Source of the DNA: Guadua angustifolia | Taxonomy: Eukaryota > Streptophyta > Magnoliopsida > Poales > Poaceae | Direction: 5' to 3' | Assembly: GCA_036346375.1 (NCBI GenBank) | Contig: CM070501.1 | Span: 33,314,539 to 33,378,538 of the forward strand | DNA length: 64,000 nucleotides | Shown here: positions 23,172 to 36,250 of the stretch, piece after piece | Layout: each line of letters opens with the position of its first letter | Position numbering within the stretch: position 1 is the first letter of the stretch | The notes under the pieces: generated by a model | Told to the model about the DNA's origin: nothing | Database searches by the model: none | The model's input: only the letters and a program-made list of their open reading frames with translations | Program-made: the position numbers and the translations under genes

Positions 23172-26100
23172 ATGAGCGCGGTGAACATAACGAACGTGGC
23201 GGTGCTGGACAACCCGACCGCCTTCCTCAACCCCTTCCAGTTCGAGATATCCTACGAATGCCTCCTCCCCCTCGAGGATGGTGCGTTCGCGTCCTCCCCT
23301 CCTCCTTCGGCCAACCTTTTTTCTTTTTGCGATTTTTGGAGCTTGTTTCGATACTGCGGTGATCTAGGGTTTTTATTCCCGTACGCTTTCTGTGGGAGGG
23401 TGGTGAAATGGGGTTAGAGCCTGGGTTAGTGCGGCTTCTAGGGTTTGGAGTGGAGACACAGCGGCAGTTGCATTTCTAGATATTATTAACCAAGTTGCTC
23501 GGAATTGCGGCTAATACTGTACAGCAATCGCCAATTTGTGCATTGGGTCGATTTCCGATATTTGGTTATTGGTGTATTTTGATGAATAGATAAATCGATC
23601 AGGTTCCCTAATAAAGGAAATGATCAGATCAGCTTTCTTTAGCTTTAAAAGAGTTAGAGCATAGCTCAAAAAACAATGCTTAGCCAGGAACTAACGGAGA
23701 TTGATCAGACAAGTTACTCGTCATTGTGATGCCTAGGTTCTCAGCTGGTACTGGATCAATTGCCGCTGGGAATTAGTAATCTTCTGGTAGGCAATTTGTG
23801 TATTATAAACCCTGGATTCAACGCACTACAATGAATGAACTGGCAGGCAACTTAAATGGTCTTAATATCATGCTTATCACGGCGCCGACTAGGCGCCGAC
23901 TAGGCGTCCAGGCGGCCGGCCGGACTCGCCTTGGCTCGGCGCCTCGCTGGCCGCCGGCGACGCTGGCGCCTCAGCATCGGGCGTGGACGCCTAGGCGTCG
24001 TAGAGGATGTCTGGGCGGGCGACCAATGGGACTTTGCTGAAGAATAAGATGCCTTGGATCAACTGGACCAGAGAGCTGAGAAGAGACCGAAGGAGAGACT
24101 CACGGGTGAAGTCGAGACCGGACCGGAAGAGGCGGAGCGCGGAGGAACCCTAGCTTCGCGCCGCCGCCAGCTGCTCCGCCGGTCCGCCCCCGGCGCTTCC
24201 ACCACCGGTACTCCTCCGCCTCCCGCTCGTCCTCCGCCTCCCCCTCCTCCTCCGCCTTTCGCTCGTCCTTCGCCTCCCCCTCCTCCTTCGCGCTCCCGCT
24301 CCTTCTCTGCCTCTGCCTCCCGCTCCTCCGCCTCCCCTTCCCCTTCCTCTTGCTCGAAGCCTTCGTGGCCCGCCTCTTGCTCGGCAGCTCGGGGGAGGAT
24401 GTGGGATGCGGCGACCGGCGATGCGCTGAGGTGCTGAGTGCCGAATGGGACGAGGAATGCCGAATGCGATGGCAACGATGCAGCCGATGCTAAAAAGAAA
24501 TGCCGGCCGAACGGGTTGAGTGCTTGACTGTGTAGTAGTAGTAGTAGCGCTAGTGACTAAGTAGTAGTAGTACCGAGTGGCTTAGTACTAAGGACTATTA
24601 GTATTGAGTTTATTGACTATTGAGTACTGATTACTAAATATTAGTATTGAGTATTAGTATTGACACTATTTATTTTAGCTTGTATTATAAGGTACTACAT
24701 ATCACTCCTCACTTCTACTATATTTGAGCTTGAATTATGATTTTGTACATAAGAAACTTGAACTACAATTGAGATTCAAATCTAAACTCTTTAGTCGCCT
24801 AACTGTCGCCTAGGCGGGCGCCTAGGCATCCAGGTGCTCCGAAGGCGACTCGCCTCGCCGGGGCGCCGTGATAACCATGCTTAATTTTATATCATGAGCC
24901 CGCTTTAAGCTCATTTTTTTTTATATTACATAGTAAATCTGCTTCTTCACGATGCCATGTGTATACTGTATTTGGGTATCATGTTGTTATTCTATTGTAT
25001 GGCAAGTTCGATAGACTCTCTGTTTTTGTGTATCTGTGACCTCCTTAAGAATCATAATTTAGTAATTTCTAGTTTGTGATGATTAGATCATAGGATACAT
25101 GTAAACATGGTCCTATTATCATAATATTTTACATGTTCTTTGTATTGAGTTCTCCAAAAATAAAGCCGAGCCTATACTATCAAGTGTACGATTTTCAGGA
25201 GCTTTGCTTATTGTAAGAATCTAAAACAATACTGTACATAATCATCATGGTTTTGTTTATGTACATAGCTGATAATAGATGATCCTAGAGTGATGCATAT
25301 GAGCATATCTAGTGCAAACCACATAATAGCTGCATACATGCGGGCCACACAGGTTTGTGTATAATTTGATACTACATACTGAACAAAATGTGGATAACTT
25401 GTGAATTGCCTCCTCTTTCTTGGTCTGGCATATGTATGACATTTGGCATGTGACATAAACTCACAAGGAGAGTTTGAATCCCTTTAATTTATTAATTTCC
25501 TATAACAGAAAGAAGTCAGTAGTGTGCACAATGTTTTAAAGGATCTTCATGCTTCTTTTATGCATACATTAGTGTTGTGCTCATAGGGAAACAACTCGTG
25601 GTAATTGGATTATAACTGAGTGTTTCTCGTGATCGCTACTTTATTGTTGTGGCGTCCATTTTTTTATAGTTGCCATGCTGTTCTTTGGCAAGCAGTAGTT
25701 GTTGCCAATTTTCCAAAACTTTTCAGAATTCTTCGTACAAACCAGAATTGGTTGGGTGTCATTTCACATTACTTTTTTTATGTGTTAACTATTAACAACT
25801 GTGTAATCACAACATTTTCTTTTCTTGTGAAAGGAGCTTGTTTGAGAGAAGTAATGAAGCTGTCTGTGACCCTACTATCTTGAAAACCCATGTAGTAGAC
25901 TACTTCATTATCTAAAGGCCAGGTCAATCCAAGGATGCTGGCTTCGTGTGTAAGAAGCCTGCAATTGACTTGCTTATACATGTGGAGCTTCGCCATGCTT
26001 GTTCTAGTTTGATGAAATTGCAAACCTCAGCGTCAAACGATAGTTTGACAGCAAAAGTAGCATTTCATTTTGGCAGACAGCTCAGCAAATATGATGCAGA

Positions 26101-27045
26101 AATTTCACAATCAATTTTCAGTAAGACCATTTTGATGATCGAGTTGTGTTCCTTCTAAAATGACCAATTTACAACCCATTTAGTTTTAGTTGGCCTGCTT
26201 TGCTGATTGTTTGGTGTCTCATCTCTGAGGTCTTTGTGTTACACAGAAATGCATATAAACAAATGTTGCTATATGCTTTCATTTAAGCCTTTCACGAGTA
26301 CTGCAGATTTATTGTTGTTCATTTCAAGGATGATTCTAGCGAAGTACTAACAATGACTTTGTTGGTTGACCTTTTAGATCTGGAGTGGAAGCTTGTATAT
26401 GTTGGATCAGCTGAAGATGAGAATTACGATCAGCTACTTGAGAGTGTGCTTGTTGGCCCTGTCAATGTTGGGACATACCGTTTTGTTCTCCAGGTAAATT
26501 AAGTTACATTATACCGATCAACTGAGTGCAACATCTGCACCATGAACTCAAGAGTTTAGTGTTGGCACTGATAAGATAACACAGTTTCGCAGCTGTGCAG
26601 AGACCTGTGTGGTCATATTGCAGTGGGTCAGCTGTATTGTTGCACCTAGCTCATATCTAAGTCGGCACCATGAGACTGATATGATTGTTTCTGTTTTCAG
26701 GCTGACCCCGCTGATCCCTCAAAGATCCGCGAGGAAGACATCATTGGTGTTACTGTGCTGCTACTGACTTGTTCCTACATGGGGCAGGAGTTCATCAGAG
26801 TAGGTTACTATGTGAACAATGATTATGATGATGAGCAACTTAGGGAAGAGCCTCCGGCGAAGCTGCTGATTGACCGGGTGCAGCGAAACATCTTGGCTGA
26901 CAAGCCCCGAGTCACCAAGTTCCCCATCAATTTCCATCCTGAAACCAGTGCAGGGGCAGGGCAGCAGCAGCAGCAGCAGCAACCGCAATCAGCTTCACCA
27001 GAAAACCACGGAAGCGAAGGAAGCAAGCCCAACCCTGATCAATGA
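23172..27045 (+). CDS. ASF1: ASF1 histone H3-H4 chaperone
   Basis: Predicted 189-aa nuclear histone chaperone. Exons: 23172-23280, 26378-26493, 26701-27045, with GT-AG introns and continuous frame (codon for Asp37 split across intron 1). The N-terminal immunoglobulin-like core is near-invariant in this family: MSAVNITNVAVLDNPT at the start, EISYECL, then PVNVGTYRFVLQ and the YVNNDYDDEQLREEPP strand/loop, ending PRVTKFPINFHPE at about residue 156. The tail is variable and acidic/polar with a run of seven Gln from a CAG repeat. Known: ASF1 hands newly made H3-H4 to CAF-1 or HIRA during replication and transcription. No truncation seen. Intron 1 is 3.1 kb and holds a ~1 kb transposon. The immediate 5' flank lies in a duplicated block. 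Confidence 0.97.
23877..24875. mobile_element. ~1 kb non-autonomous DNA transposon in ASF1 intron 1 (hAT-like)
   Basis: Seen: the ends read TTATCACGGCGCC and GGCGCCGTGATAA (13-bp perfect inverted repeats), next to 'catgctta' at 23869-23876 and again at 24876-24883, an 8-bp duplication as made by hAT transposases. The left terminal repeat overlaps the duplication by three bases, so the exact end is ambiguous. Subterminal 'ggcgcctaggcg' motifs repeat at both ends. The middle (24050-24440) is a CpG- and Pro-codon-rich open stretch with no identifiable domain, followed by GTAGTA runs. No transposase. Confidence 0.7.
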
Positions 27046-27479
27046 TCAGAGTTAGAACCTTGGAAATTGGAATGCCAAAATTTTGATTTGCACGCCTTCT
27101 GGGACAGACTGATATCGGATGGCTTCCTGGGAAGGTACTTGTAACTGTCTGTTCTGGTGAAGAAGCTGTGTGCATCCACTAAACTAGCTTAACCAAAAGC
27201 GCACATTGGTTTAGTCATGTGCCTGTAGTGGGTAGATTCTAACACGCTGCTGAATGCTGAACCATTTTGCTAGCGATGATCTGTAAGCTGGATACTCATC
27301 CAGTCCAACCGTAGTTGTCTTGGATTGTCTGCAATCACAAGAGTTTGATAAAATCGTTGTGGTTGCACAAAATCATGTTCTGTTATAAATCCAAGAAGAT
27401 CGCTCGTGGCTGGAATTGGTATATTCTTGTTTGTTGAAGCGATTCTAACGTCTCGTAGGCACACGTTACTCTTGGGCGT

Positions 27480-27760
27480 GTAGCAGATTAGGACATGTAT
27501 AATAATATGATGTCGTCTATATACTTTGTCACATAAGATTTTTACTGATACGAGAGATAAAGGAGGGGAGAGAGTATAAGTCTCTTCATGATGAGATGAT
27601 TATATAGATAGCATAATCACTATTGTATAAGTTATTATATATAATAAATATTTTTTCTATATTATAATTAAAGATTGTAGGATCTTATACGAACAAACTT
27701 AAGATGCTATTTATTATAGAAGTTATCTTTAATTTTATCTTTAAATAACACAGAATTCAC
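27480..27760. mobile_element. Probable MITE relic downstream of ASF1
   Basis: AT-rich stretch with phrases ('ttatctttaattttatcttta', 'tatataataaat') shared with 50330-50580 and, more weakly, with 9400-9600. Clear ends or a target duplication are not defined, so boundaries are approximate. Confidence 0.35.
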
Positions 27761-28244
27761 CGTATAGACATACGATTATGATTGTAATTGGGCGACCTTG
27801 CCCTACTTTTGGTACTTGCTCTCTCTTTTTTTTCAATGCTGGAAAGCTATAAACCTGTGGCGAGTCCCGACAATTTTGGAACTGCAGAGCAGACTGAGCC
27901 GTTCCATTTCAGCACGGCCATCTCAATCCAAGAGGAAAACAGTGGGCTGACATGTGTGGTACATGCAGAGCCGGTCCTGTAGCAGCATCCTTTGCTGCAT
28001 CAGTAAACAACTCACAGGTTTGTCCGCACTGTAGTGTATTGTCGTGGGCTAAATAAAGCATTTGTCTTATGTCTCTGTACAGTGCACACCGATTTTTTTT
28101 TAAAAAAAATAGCCAGCACTAACATTCATTATAGAAGAAAAAACAACAAATAAACTACATATACGCACATACCTCACATAAACACACCCGCGCAACACTC
28201 GTCTCCTCCCGCACGCCCGTGTCTCGAAAGCGGGCAGGCGGAGG
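27761..28244. other. Intergenic, no gene recognised
   Basis: An open stretch near 27788 looks like a hydrophobic leader in translation, but it starts at TTG, has no ATG and no support as a gene. Confidence 0.4.
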
Positions 28245-28571
28245 GAGCCTAGCTCGCTCCAGCCAATTGGGCTATGAGCCCTGACCGCAGTGCATACTTA
28301 TTCTGATCTAACGCGATGCCGTGAAGTAAATGGTAAAAAAAATTCTACTTCCGTAGGGAAAACAAGGGGTATATTGTGTGATGTACTATTCTGTTAAGCT
28401 GTGCATTTTTAGTTGTTTACTACGCGGTCCATCTATAGTTGTTAGAGCTCGTGTTCTTAGCGATACAATTCACATTATTTGTTTGTTCTCTCTACGCTTC
28501 ACTGTTGCAGGAGTATATTCAAGTCGTTGAGATCCTGTACATCAGTGTAGTTGGACATCACTGCTCCTGCT

Positions 28572-29206
28572 TAGGGGTGTAAACGGAACGGATAATTTCC
28601 GACCGATTCAAACCCGAATTCGTTTAAAACCCGATTCGAATCCGAAAAAATGATATCCGGTTATATCCGGATTCGATTCAGATTCGAATCCGCCTATCTG
28701 AAAAAATATGGGTTAAGATATGGGAAGAGAAGTATCCGATCCGTACCCGCATATCCGAGATATCCGAAAAATATCAGTGTAAATAAGTGAAATAAATATC
28801 CGATAACAGATCCGATAAACATAAACATTATACATCATATAAATTCATATGTTGATTGAAATTATACTTGGCTGCAGATTATTCTTATGTAAGGAAGATA
28901 TTTATTATTGAATTTGAAACACTTATATGTCTTAAAGGTTCTAGTAAGTTTTGTGTATGGTTGATCGATCCTAATATGCATGACATATATGGTTTCTGCT
29001 TTCACGTATTATCCGACTAACTATTCGTGACCGAGACTAACCGTATCCGGAACGATCAGTATTCGCTCCGTATTCGCGACCGAAGTAATCCGTGTTAAGT
29101 ATTCGAATCCGAGCCTTTGTCAGTATCCGATTCTATATCCGAAAAAATTTGGAATAGGATATGGAATAAGTGAAATCCGTCCGTATCCGATCCGTTTGCA
29201 CCCCTA
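28572..29206. mobile_element. 635-bp non-autonomous hAT element with perfect 8-bp target duplication
   Basis: Seen: it begins TAGGGGTGTAAACGGAACGG and ends CCGTTTGCACCCCTA, and is flanked on both sides by CTCCTGCT (28564-28571 and 29207-29214). The interior is rich in 'atccga/tcggat' direct and inverted motifs, as in plant hAT elements with subterminal repeats. No transposase. A second copy inside the duplicated segment (32673-33309) has a damaged right end and duplication. Confidence 0.88.
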
Positions 29207-29214
29207 CTCCTGCT

Positions 29215-31694
29215 TCTGTAACAACCCGACGCCCAAACGCGCCACGGATGCTACCAACTCTCTAAAACTCTTAAGACCGGCTTAGAAACTAAGCCACCGA
29301 AATTTACAAAATTTCGGCATGACCTCGCTAGAAAATAGGACATCCACTCAGCAGACAGAAACAGATGCAGTTATAATATCATTCTAGTAGATCCTTAGTT
29401 AACCAATTACACATCCAATAGAAGCTAACAAACTCCAATACGACGAACAACATAATACAACCCCATTAATTACATCCAGGCATAATGACTCAGTTAACTA
29501 GATGGTGGAGACCGAAGATGTGCGTGTGATGCTACTCCCAATCAGACGAATCAGCTTCAAGGTACCTAAAAACAGAAAGCAAACAAGCGTGAGTCCAAAA
29601 CTCAGCAAAGTGCAACAAGATAAAAACGTGTCGCTCAATTGGATTACATTTACTTTAGAATTTACTATAGCCAATACTTAAATGAAATAATCAAGTACAC
29701 GAAGCAGTACCTACCTCCACTTACCACAACCAACTCAACTCATAAGAAAAACGTAAGTAAACATTGCCCATGCCTCGCTAATCATTTCTTGATGAGTCCA
29801 CGACTCAATCCTCAATTTGTCACTTTCATTTCCAAAAAAAACAACAAGTAACAAATTCAATGCAGGGCAATGAAATGCTAAATGATGCAACGCAACTATG
29901 CTTTCATTCACATAAATCAACAAGTATCAAATTCAATGCAGTGCAATGAAATGCTAAATGATGCATCGCAACCATGCTTTCATTCACATAAATCAACAAG
30001 TATCAAATTCAATGCAGCGCAATGAAATGCTAAATGATGCATCGCAACCATGCTTTCATTCACATAAATCAACATTGTACATGATGCATTATGCATGTCT
30101 CATCTCTTCTTTAGCACATACCGGGATTGCTGAGCACCACCCGTCGATGCGTGCCCTCGAACCCAACAATGCATGTCTCATCTCTTCTTTAGCACATACC
30201 GGTATTGCCGAGCACCACCCGTCGATGAGTGCCCTCAAACCCAACCATCCCGTGGAAGGGGCCTGCCGAAACAGGACTTGCCCGCTACCCAGTAGCGGGT
30301 CCTACACTGCTCTTGCTCCCATCCACGCCAGATGATGGGACTACTGGTAGGAACTCCGAGCACACGGATTAGTCATACATTCCGTATGACTTTCTCACCG
30401 CCCTGGCTCAATGCACTTTTCATGAATGCACATACGCAAATGCCATTCCTCACATTCATATCCATATTCTCAATACTCATATCCGCATTCCCCAACATTC
30501 ATATTCATATTCTCAACTCTCGTATTCATATTCTCAACACTCATTTTCATATTCTTGACACTCATATCTACATGGTCACAATTATCCTTAATACTCCCAT
30601 TAAAGTCATAATCCATTTTCATGATCGCCAACTCATCCATTCTTATTAATCCAACCTCATTACTTCATTATTCCCATTATTCTATCATACTAGTGATAAT
30701 AGTATGATATCTCAAACGATAGCTCTTCATAATCACAAGGTATCATGACATTCAACTTTCGACACAAATCATTTCAATCAACGATGCACTTGCATCAGAT
30801 TACTAACCTTTTCATCAAAAGACAATGACCCTACTAGGCGTGCTTATAAACACAAATGCAACCATAGCGTAAGCATATACATAACACAAGCAATTAACTA
30901 AATACCCTATAAGAAATATACGGGTTGCACTTGCATATAAACTCGGTTTAAACAATAGCATAACCAATTAACCATTCTCATTCATCATATCGCATGCAAA
31001 AATCAAACATGACAATATTAAAATAACACATGGATAATTGTATTATTGCAAAAACCTAATGGCCACCTAAGCCACAACCGATACAATGCACTTGCCTTCA
31101 ACCTCTTGAAACAGTGTGGCGAGAAGATTGATGCCACCCCTGGGATTCCAACACCTGCAAGTAAACAATCTACTCAAAACATACCAACAAAACAAACACA
31201 AGATTTATAACAACTTCGATTCTCCGATCCACTCCTAAACCCTGAAAACGGAAAATCTGACCAACGGGGATAACAGCCTTCCAATGAGCCAAACTTTTGA
31301 TTCACTTAACCAAATAGAGTGAACTCAGCTCCTAATTAACCATAAGAGTATGCCCTCCAGCTATCTCAAAGCCAATCATGCGGGAGATACCTCAAGGGCC
31401 TCCAAATCGAACACTAAACTCCGACCGAAAAATGGAACACGCTGCAGATTTCCAATTTCAGCACCGAGACTTCTAAATAGCGTAACTTTTGATTGGCTTA
31501 ATGGATTTTCGAGTTTTTGTGCTCAAAACGACCGTGAGGAGACAAACTACACATATATCATAGCCATTCACTCAGCCAATGCACCCACAGATCCCAGATC
31601 GAAGATGAACACAGACTGTACCAATCTCGACAAGAATTGGACAACACTCGGTAAAATAGCCATAACTTTCAAACGACTGAATGAAATTTAGTGA
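29215..31694 (-). mobile_element. LTR-like non-coding retroelement DNA, first copy
   Basis: The left border reads TGTAACAACCCGACGCC, which on the minus strand is an LTR-type end …GTTACA. The right part carries phrases common in grass Ty3/gypsy LTRs on the minus strand (the matching copy continues 'tagtctctattgaaaggtaattcaa' at 35795). No gag/pol. I infer a long LTR or a piece of one, probably Tekay/Del-like. The other LTR boundary was not found. Confidence 0.4.
29853..30246. repeat. Tandem units: 3 x 76 bp then 2 x 78 bp
   Basis: 'aaattcaatgcag.gcaatg' starts at 29853, 29929 and 30005 (period 76). 'atgcatgtctcatctc' starts at 30091 and 30169 (period 78). Both sets recur in the second copy of the large duplication (about 33956-34350). 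Confidence 0.8.
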
Positions 31695-32345
31695 TACCTC
31701 ACCGTGGGACTCAGGAGGAAGCACAATCTAACAGAGTGGTTAGGACTCGGAGAGGGAGGCCATGCGTGGGGTCGGCGTCGCGTGGTGGTGCTAGGGGACG
31801 CGTCGTGGTGCAGGTGCTTAGGGACGACGTCGGCAACAGACCGGAGGAGGCGGAATGGCGAGTCACGGAAGGTGAGATCGGCTAGTCGGAGTGTGCGGAG
31901 GATTGGAGGCAACGAGGAGAGACATCGCGAGCCGCGATCTAGGGTTGGGAGATCGGGGCCGCCAAATCGAACGGGGATCGGGGTGGGGATGAATCGAGAG
32001 GCCGAGGCGAGAGCCTTCAAGCAGTAAGGACCGAATGAGGATTGAGGAGGATGAATCGAACGGGGATTGGGTGGGGATGAATTGGGAAAGCCTAAGCCTC
32101 CCGATGAGTAGGACCAAATGAGGAGGGGATGAATCGGCACCATGAGGCATCGACCATGTATTTTTTTTGCTTCGTCGGTTAATCGGTTTGTTCGGTTAAT
32201 CGGTTTCGGTCTGAAAACCGAACCGAAACCGAACACGAATAGTAACGAAATGAATCAAACGAACACCCGAAAAACCGATTTTTTCGGTTAATTCGATTCG
32301 GTTCGGTTCGGTTTTTCGGTTTCGGTTAAATTGTGCCCACCCCTA
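31695..32345. other. Spacer between the two large copies, with a hAT-like end
   Basis: 31695-32150 is GC-rich (gaggcgg, cgagag) and carries a 182-codon minus frame without a recognisable domain. 32160-32345 is packed with 'ggtttcggtt' and its inverse, and ends GTGCCCACCCCTA, a plausible single hAT terminus directly abutting the second copy. The partner terminus is not visible. Confidence 0.45.
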
Positions 32346-35300
32346 GAGCCTAGCTCGCTCCAGCCAATTGGGCTATGAGCCCTGACCGCAGTGCATACTT
32401 ATTCTGATCTAACGCGATGCCGTGAAGTGAATGGTAAAAAAAATTCTACTTCCGTAGGGAAAACAAGGGGTATATTGTGTGATGTACTATTCTGTTAAGC
32501 TGTGCATTTTTAGTTGTTTACTACGCGGTCCATCTATAGTTGTTAGAGCTCGTCTTCTTAGCGATACAATTCACATTATTTGTTTGTTCTCTCTACGCTT
32601 CACTGTTGCAGGAGTATATTCAAGTCGTTGAGATCCTGTACATCAGTGTGGTTGGACATCACTGCTCCTGCTTAGGGGTGTAAACGGAACGGATAATTTC
32701 CAACCGATCCAAGCCTGAATTCGTTTAAAACCCGATTCAAATCCGAAAAAATGATATCCGGTTATATCCGAATTCGATTCAGATTCGAATCCGCTTATCT
32801 GAAAAAATATGGGTTAAGATATAGGAAGAGAAGTATCCGATCCGTACCCGCATATCCGAGATATCCGAAAAATATCAGTGTAAATAAGTGAAATAAATAT
32901 CCGATAATAGATCCGATAAACATAAACATTATACATCATATAAATTCATATGTTGATTGAAATTATACTTGGCTCGCAGATTATTCTTATGTAAGGAAGA
33001 TATCTATTATTGAATTTGAAACACTTATATGTCTTAAAGGTTCTAGTAAGTTTTGTGTATGGTTGATCGATCCTAATATGCATGACATATATGGTTTACG
33101 CTTTCACGTATTATCAGACTAACTATTACGTGATCGAGACTAACCGTATCCGAACGATCGATATTAAGCTCCGTATTCGCTGACCAAAGTAATCTGTATT
33201 CGTATTCAATCCCAGCCTTTGTCAGTATCCGATTCTATATCCGAGAAAAAATTTGGAATAAGATATGGAATAAGTGAAATCCGTCAGTATCCGATCCGCT
33301 TGCACCCTACTCCTGTACAGAATAACACCCGACGCCCAAACGCGCATACGGATGCTACCAACTCTCTAAAACTCTTAAGACCGGCTTAGAAACTAAGCCA
33401 CCGAATTTACAAAATTTCGGCATGACCTCGCTAGAAAATAGGACATCCACTCGTGAGAGTAAACGATGCGGTTATAATATCATTCTAGTAGATCCTTAGT
33501 TAACCAATTACACATCCAATAGAAGCTAACAAACCCAATACGATTTAACAACATAATACAACCCCATTAATTACATCCAGGCATAATGACTCGCTTAACT
33601 AGATGGTGGAGACCGAAGATGTGCGTGTGATGCTACTCCCAACCGCATTTAATCACTTCAAGGTACCTAAAAACAGAAAGCAAACAAACGTGAGTCCAAG
33701 ACTCAGCAAAGTGCAACAGTAAAGAAACGTAATACGCTCAATTGGATTACATTTACTTTAGAATTTATTATAGCCAATACTTAAATGAAATAATCAAGTA
33801 CACGAAGCAGTACCTACCTCCACTTACCACAACCAACTCAACTCATAAGAAAAACGTAAGTAAACATTGCCATGCCTCGCTAATCATTTCTTGATGAGTC
33901 CACGACTCAATCCTCAATTTGTCACTTTCATTTCCAAAAAAAAACAACAAGTAACAAATTCAATGCAGGGCAATGAAATGCTAAATGATGCAACGCAACT
34001 ATGCTTTCATTCACATAAATCAACAAGTATCAAATTCAATGCAGTGCAATGAAATGCTAAATGATGCATCGCAACCATGCTTTCATTCACATAAATCAAC
34101 AAGTATCAAATTCAATGCGGTAAGAATGAAATGCTAAATGATGCATCATAACCATGCTTTCATTCACATAAATCAACATTGTACATGATGCATTATGCAT
34201 GTCTCATCTCTTCTTTAGCACATACCGGGATTGCTGAGCACCACCCGTCGATGCGTGCCCTCGAACCCAACAATGCATGTCTCATCTCTTCTTTAGCACA
34301 TACCGGTATTGCCGAGCACCACCCGCCGATGAGTGCCCTCAAACCCAACCATCCTGTGGAAGGGGCTGCCAAACAGGACTTGCCCGCTACCCAAAGAGGG
34401 TCCTACACTTAACACCTCCCATCCACGCAAAGAGATGGGACTCTGATAGGAACTCGAGCACACGGATTAGTCATACATTCCAGTATGACTTTCTCACATA
34501 CTGCTCAATGCATTTTTCATGAATGCACATATGCAAATGCCATTCCTCACATTCATATCCATATTCTCAATACTCATATCCGCATTCCCCAACATTCATA
34601 TTCATATTCTCAACTCGTATTCATATTCTCAACACTCATTTTCATATTCTTGACACTCATATCTACATGGTCACAATTATCCTTAATACTCCCATTAAAG
34701 TCATAATCCATTTTCATGATCGCCAACTCATCCATTCTTATTAATCCAACCTCATTACTTCATTATTCCCATTATTCTATCATACTAGTGATAATAGTAT
34801 GATATCTCAAACGATAGCTCTTCATAATCACAAGGTATCATGACATTCAACTTTCGACACAAATCATTTCAATCAACGATGCACTTGCATCAGATTACTT
34901 AACCTTTTCATCAAAAGACAATGACCCTACTAGACGTGCTTATAAACACAAATGCAACCATAGCGTAAGCATATACATAACACAAGCAATTAACTAAATA
35001 CCCTATAAGAGATATACGGGTTGCACTTGCATATAAACTCGGTTTAAACAATAGCATAACCAACTAACCATTCTCATTCATCATATCGCATGCAAAAATC
35101 AAACATGACAATATTAAAATAACACATGGATAATTGTATTATTGCAAAAACCTAATGGCCACCTAAGCCACAACCGATACAATGCACTTGCCTTCAACCT
35201 CTTGAAACAGTGTGGCGAGAAGATTGATGCCACCCCTAGGATTCCAACACCTGCAAGTAAACAATCTACTCAAAACATACCAACAAAACAAACACAAGAT

Positions 35301-35790
35301 TTATAACAACTTCGATTCTCCAATCCACTCCTAAACCCTGAAAACGGAAAATCTGACCAACGGGGATAACAGCCTTCTAACGAGCCAAACTTTTGATTCA
35401 CTTAACCAAATGGAGTGAACTCAGCTCCTAATTAACCATAAGAGTATGCCCTCCAGCTATCTCAAAGCCAATCATGCGGGAGATACCTCGAGGGCCTCCA
35501 AATCGAACACTAAACTCCGACCGAAAAATGGAATACGCTGCAGATTTCCAATTTCAGCACCGAGACTTCTAAATAGCGTAACTTTTGATTGGCTTAATGG
35601 ATTTTTGAGTTTTTGTACTCAAAACGACCGTGAGGAGAAAAACTACACATATATCATAGCCATTCACTCAGCCAATGCACCCACAGATCCCAGATCGAAG
35701 ATGAACACAGACTGTACCAATTGCGATAAGAATTGGACAACACTCGGTAAAATAGCCATAACTTTCAAACGACTGAATGAAATTTAGTGA
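32346..35790. repeat. Second copy of the ~3.45 kb direct duplication
   Basis: Matches 28245-31694 with an offset of 4101 bp at the left and about 4096 bp at the right. It includes the hAT copy (32673-33309) and the 76/78-bp tandem units. Differences are clustered in short patches, for example around 33640-33660 and 34120-34150. It continues beyond the first copy's break into more LTR-like DNA up to about 36250. Confidence 0.85.
32673..33309. mobile_element. Second copy of the hAT element, damaged right end
   Basis: Starts TAGGGGTGTAAACGG after CTCCTGCT, but the right terminus reads CACCCTA (one C missing) and the following duplication reads CTCCTGTA. It arrived by duplication of the whole segment, not by a second transposition. 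Confidence 0.8.
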
Positions 35791-36250
35791 TTTTAGTCTC
35801 TATTGAAAGGTAATTCAATTATCTACAACTTTCGCAATAGCCAGACCCCTAGAAAATGCTTGTAGAATTTTTAATTTCTCGCTACAACAGAGCACACGAA
35901 TCTGCTAGAAAATCAAATCTGCACAGCTTCTAGGGTTCCACCTCTAATCCATTCCACACACAACAAATCAACCAATAAAACTTCATGGCAAGAACCCTCA
36001 TCCAGCCACCCAACCACACCCAAACCCTAGCTAAGTATTTCATCAAACACTTAGTATGCATACAAGAAACCAAGCATTACAATGGAATCTAGGGTTGAAT
36101 CCTCACCACAGGAAGGGGCAAGAGGGGCACTTCGGCCGGAGAGGAGGGAAAGTCGCCGAGGAGGCAAGGCGCGTGGAACTGGCCGGAGGGGAGGAGAGTC
36201 GCGGGGCCGCTTGTCGGCTGCTCATTGGACCTCTTGGGGAGTGAAGGAAC
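35791..36250 (-). mobile_element. LTR-like DNA extending beyond the second copy
   Basis: Continues the minus-strand LTR-like sequence ('tctacaactttcgcaatag') into a GC-rich end (36110-36240). No protein coding supported. Boundary with the next LTR fragment is set at 'gatggcctagggagg'. Confidence 0.35.

Larger units (their letters stand above)
28245..31694. repeat. First copy of a ~3.45 kb direct duplication
   Basis: From 'gagcctagctcgctcc' (28245) to 'gaaatttagtga' (about 31694) the sequence matches 32346-35790 in order and orientation, with scattered substitutions and small clustered indels. It contains host-like DNA (28245-28571), a 635-bp hAT element, then LTR-like non-coding DNA with tandem 76-bp and 78-bp units. 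No protein domain found. Confidence 0.85.

Noticed and set aside
24054..24437. Proline-rich 127-codon frame in ASF1 intron 1
   Set aside because: Lies inside the ~1 kb transposon; composition-driven, with an equally open glycine-rich frame on the other strand.
27788..27982. 64-residue product with a signal-peptide-like start downstream of ASF1
   Set aside because: The frame starts with TTG, no in-frame ATG precedes it, and no splice or promoter support was found.
31688..32236. 182-codon minus-strand frame between the large duplications
   Set aside because: Low-complexity Pro/Ser/Arg translation of GC-rich retroelement-like DNA; no motif and not preserved in the second copy.
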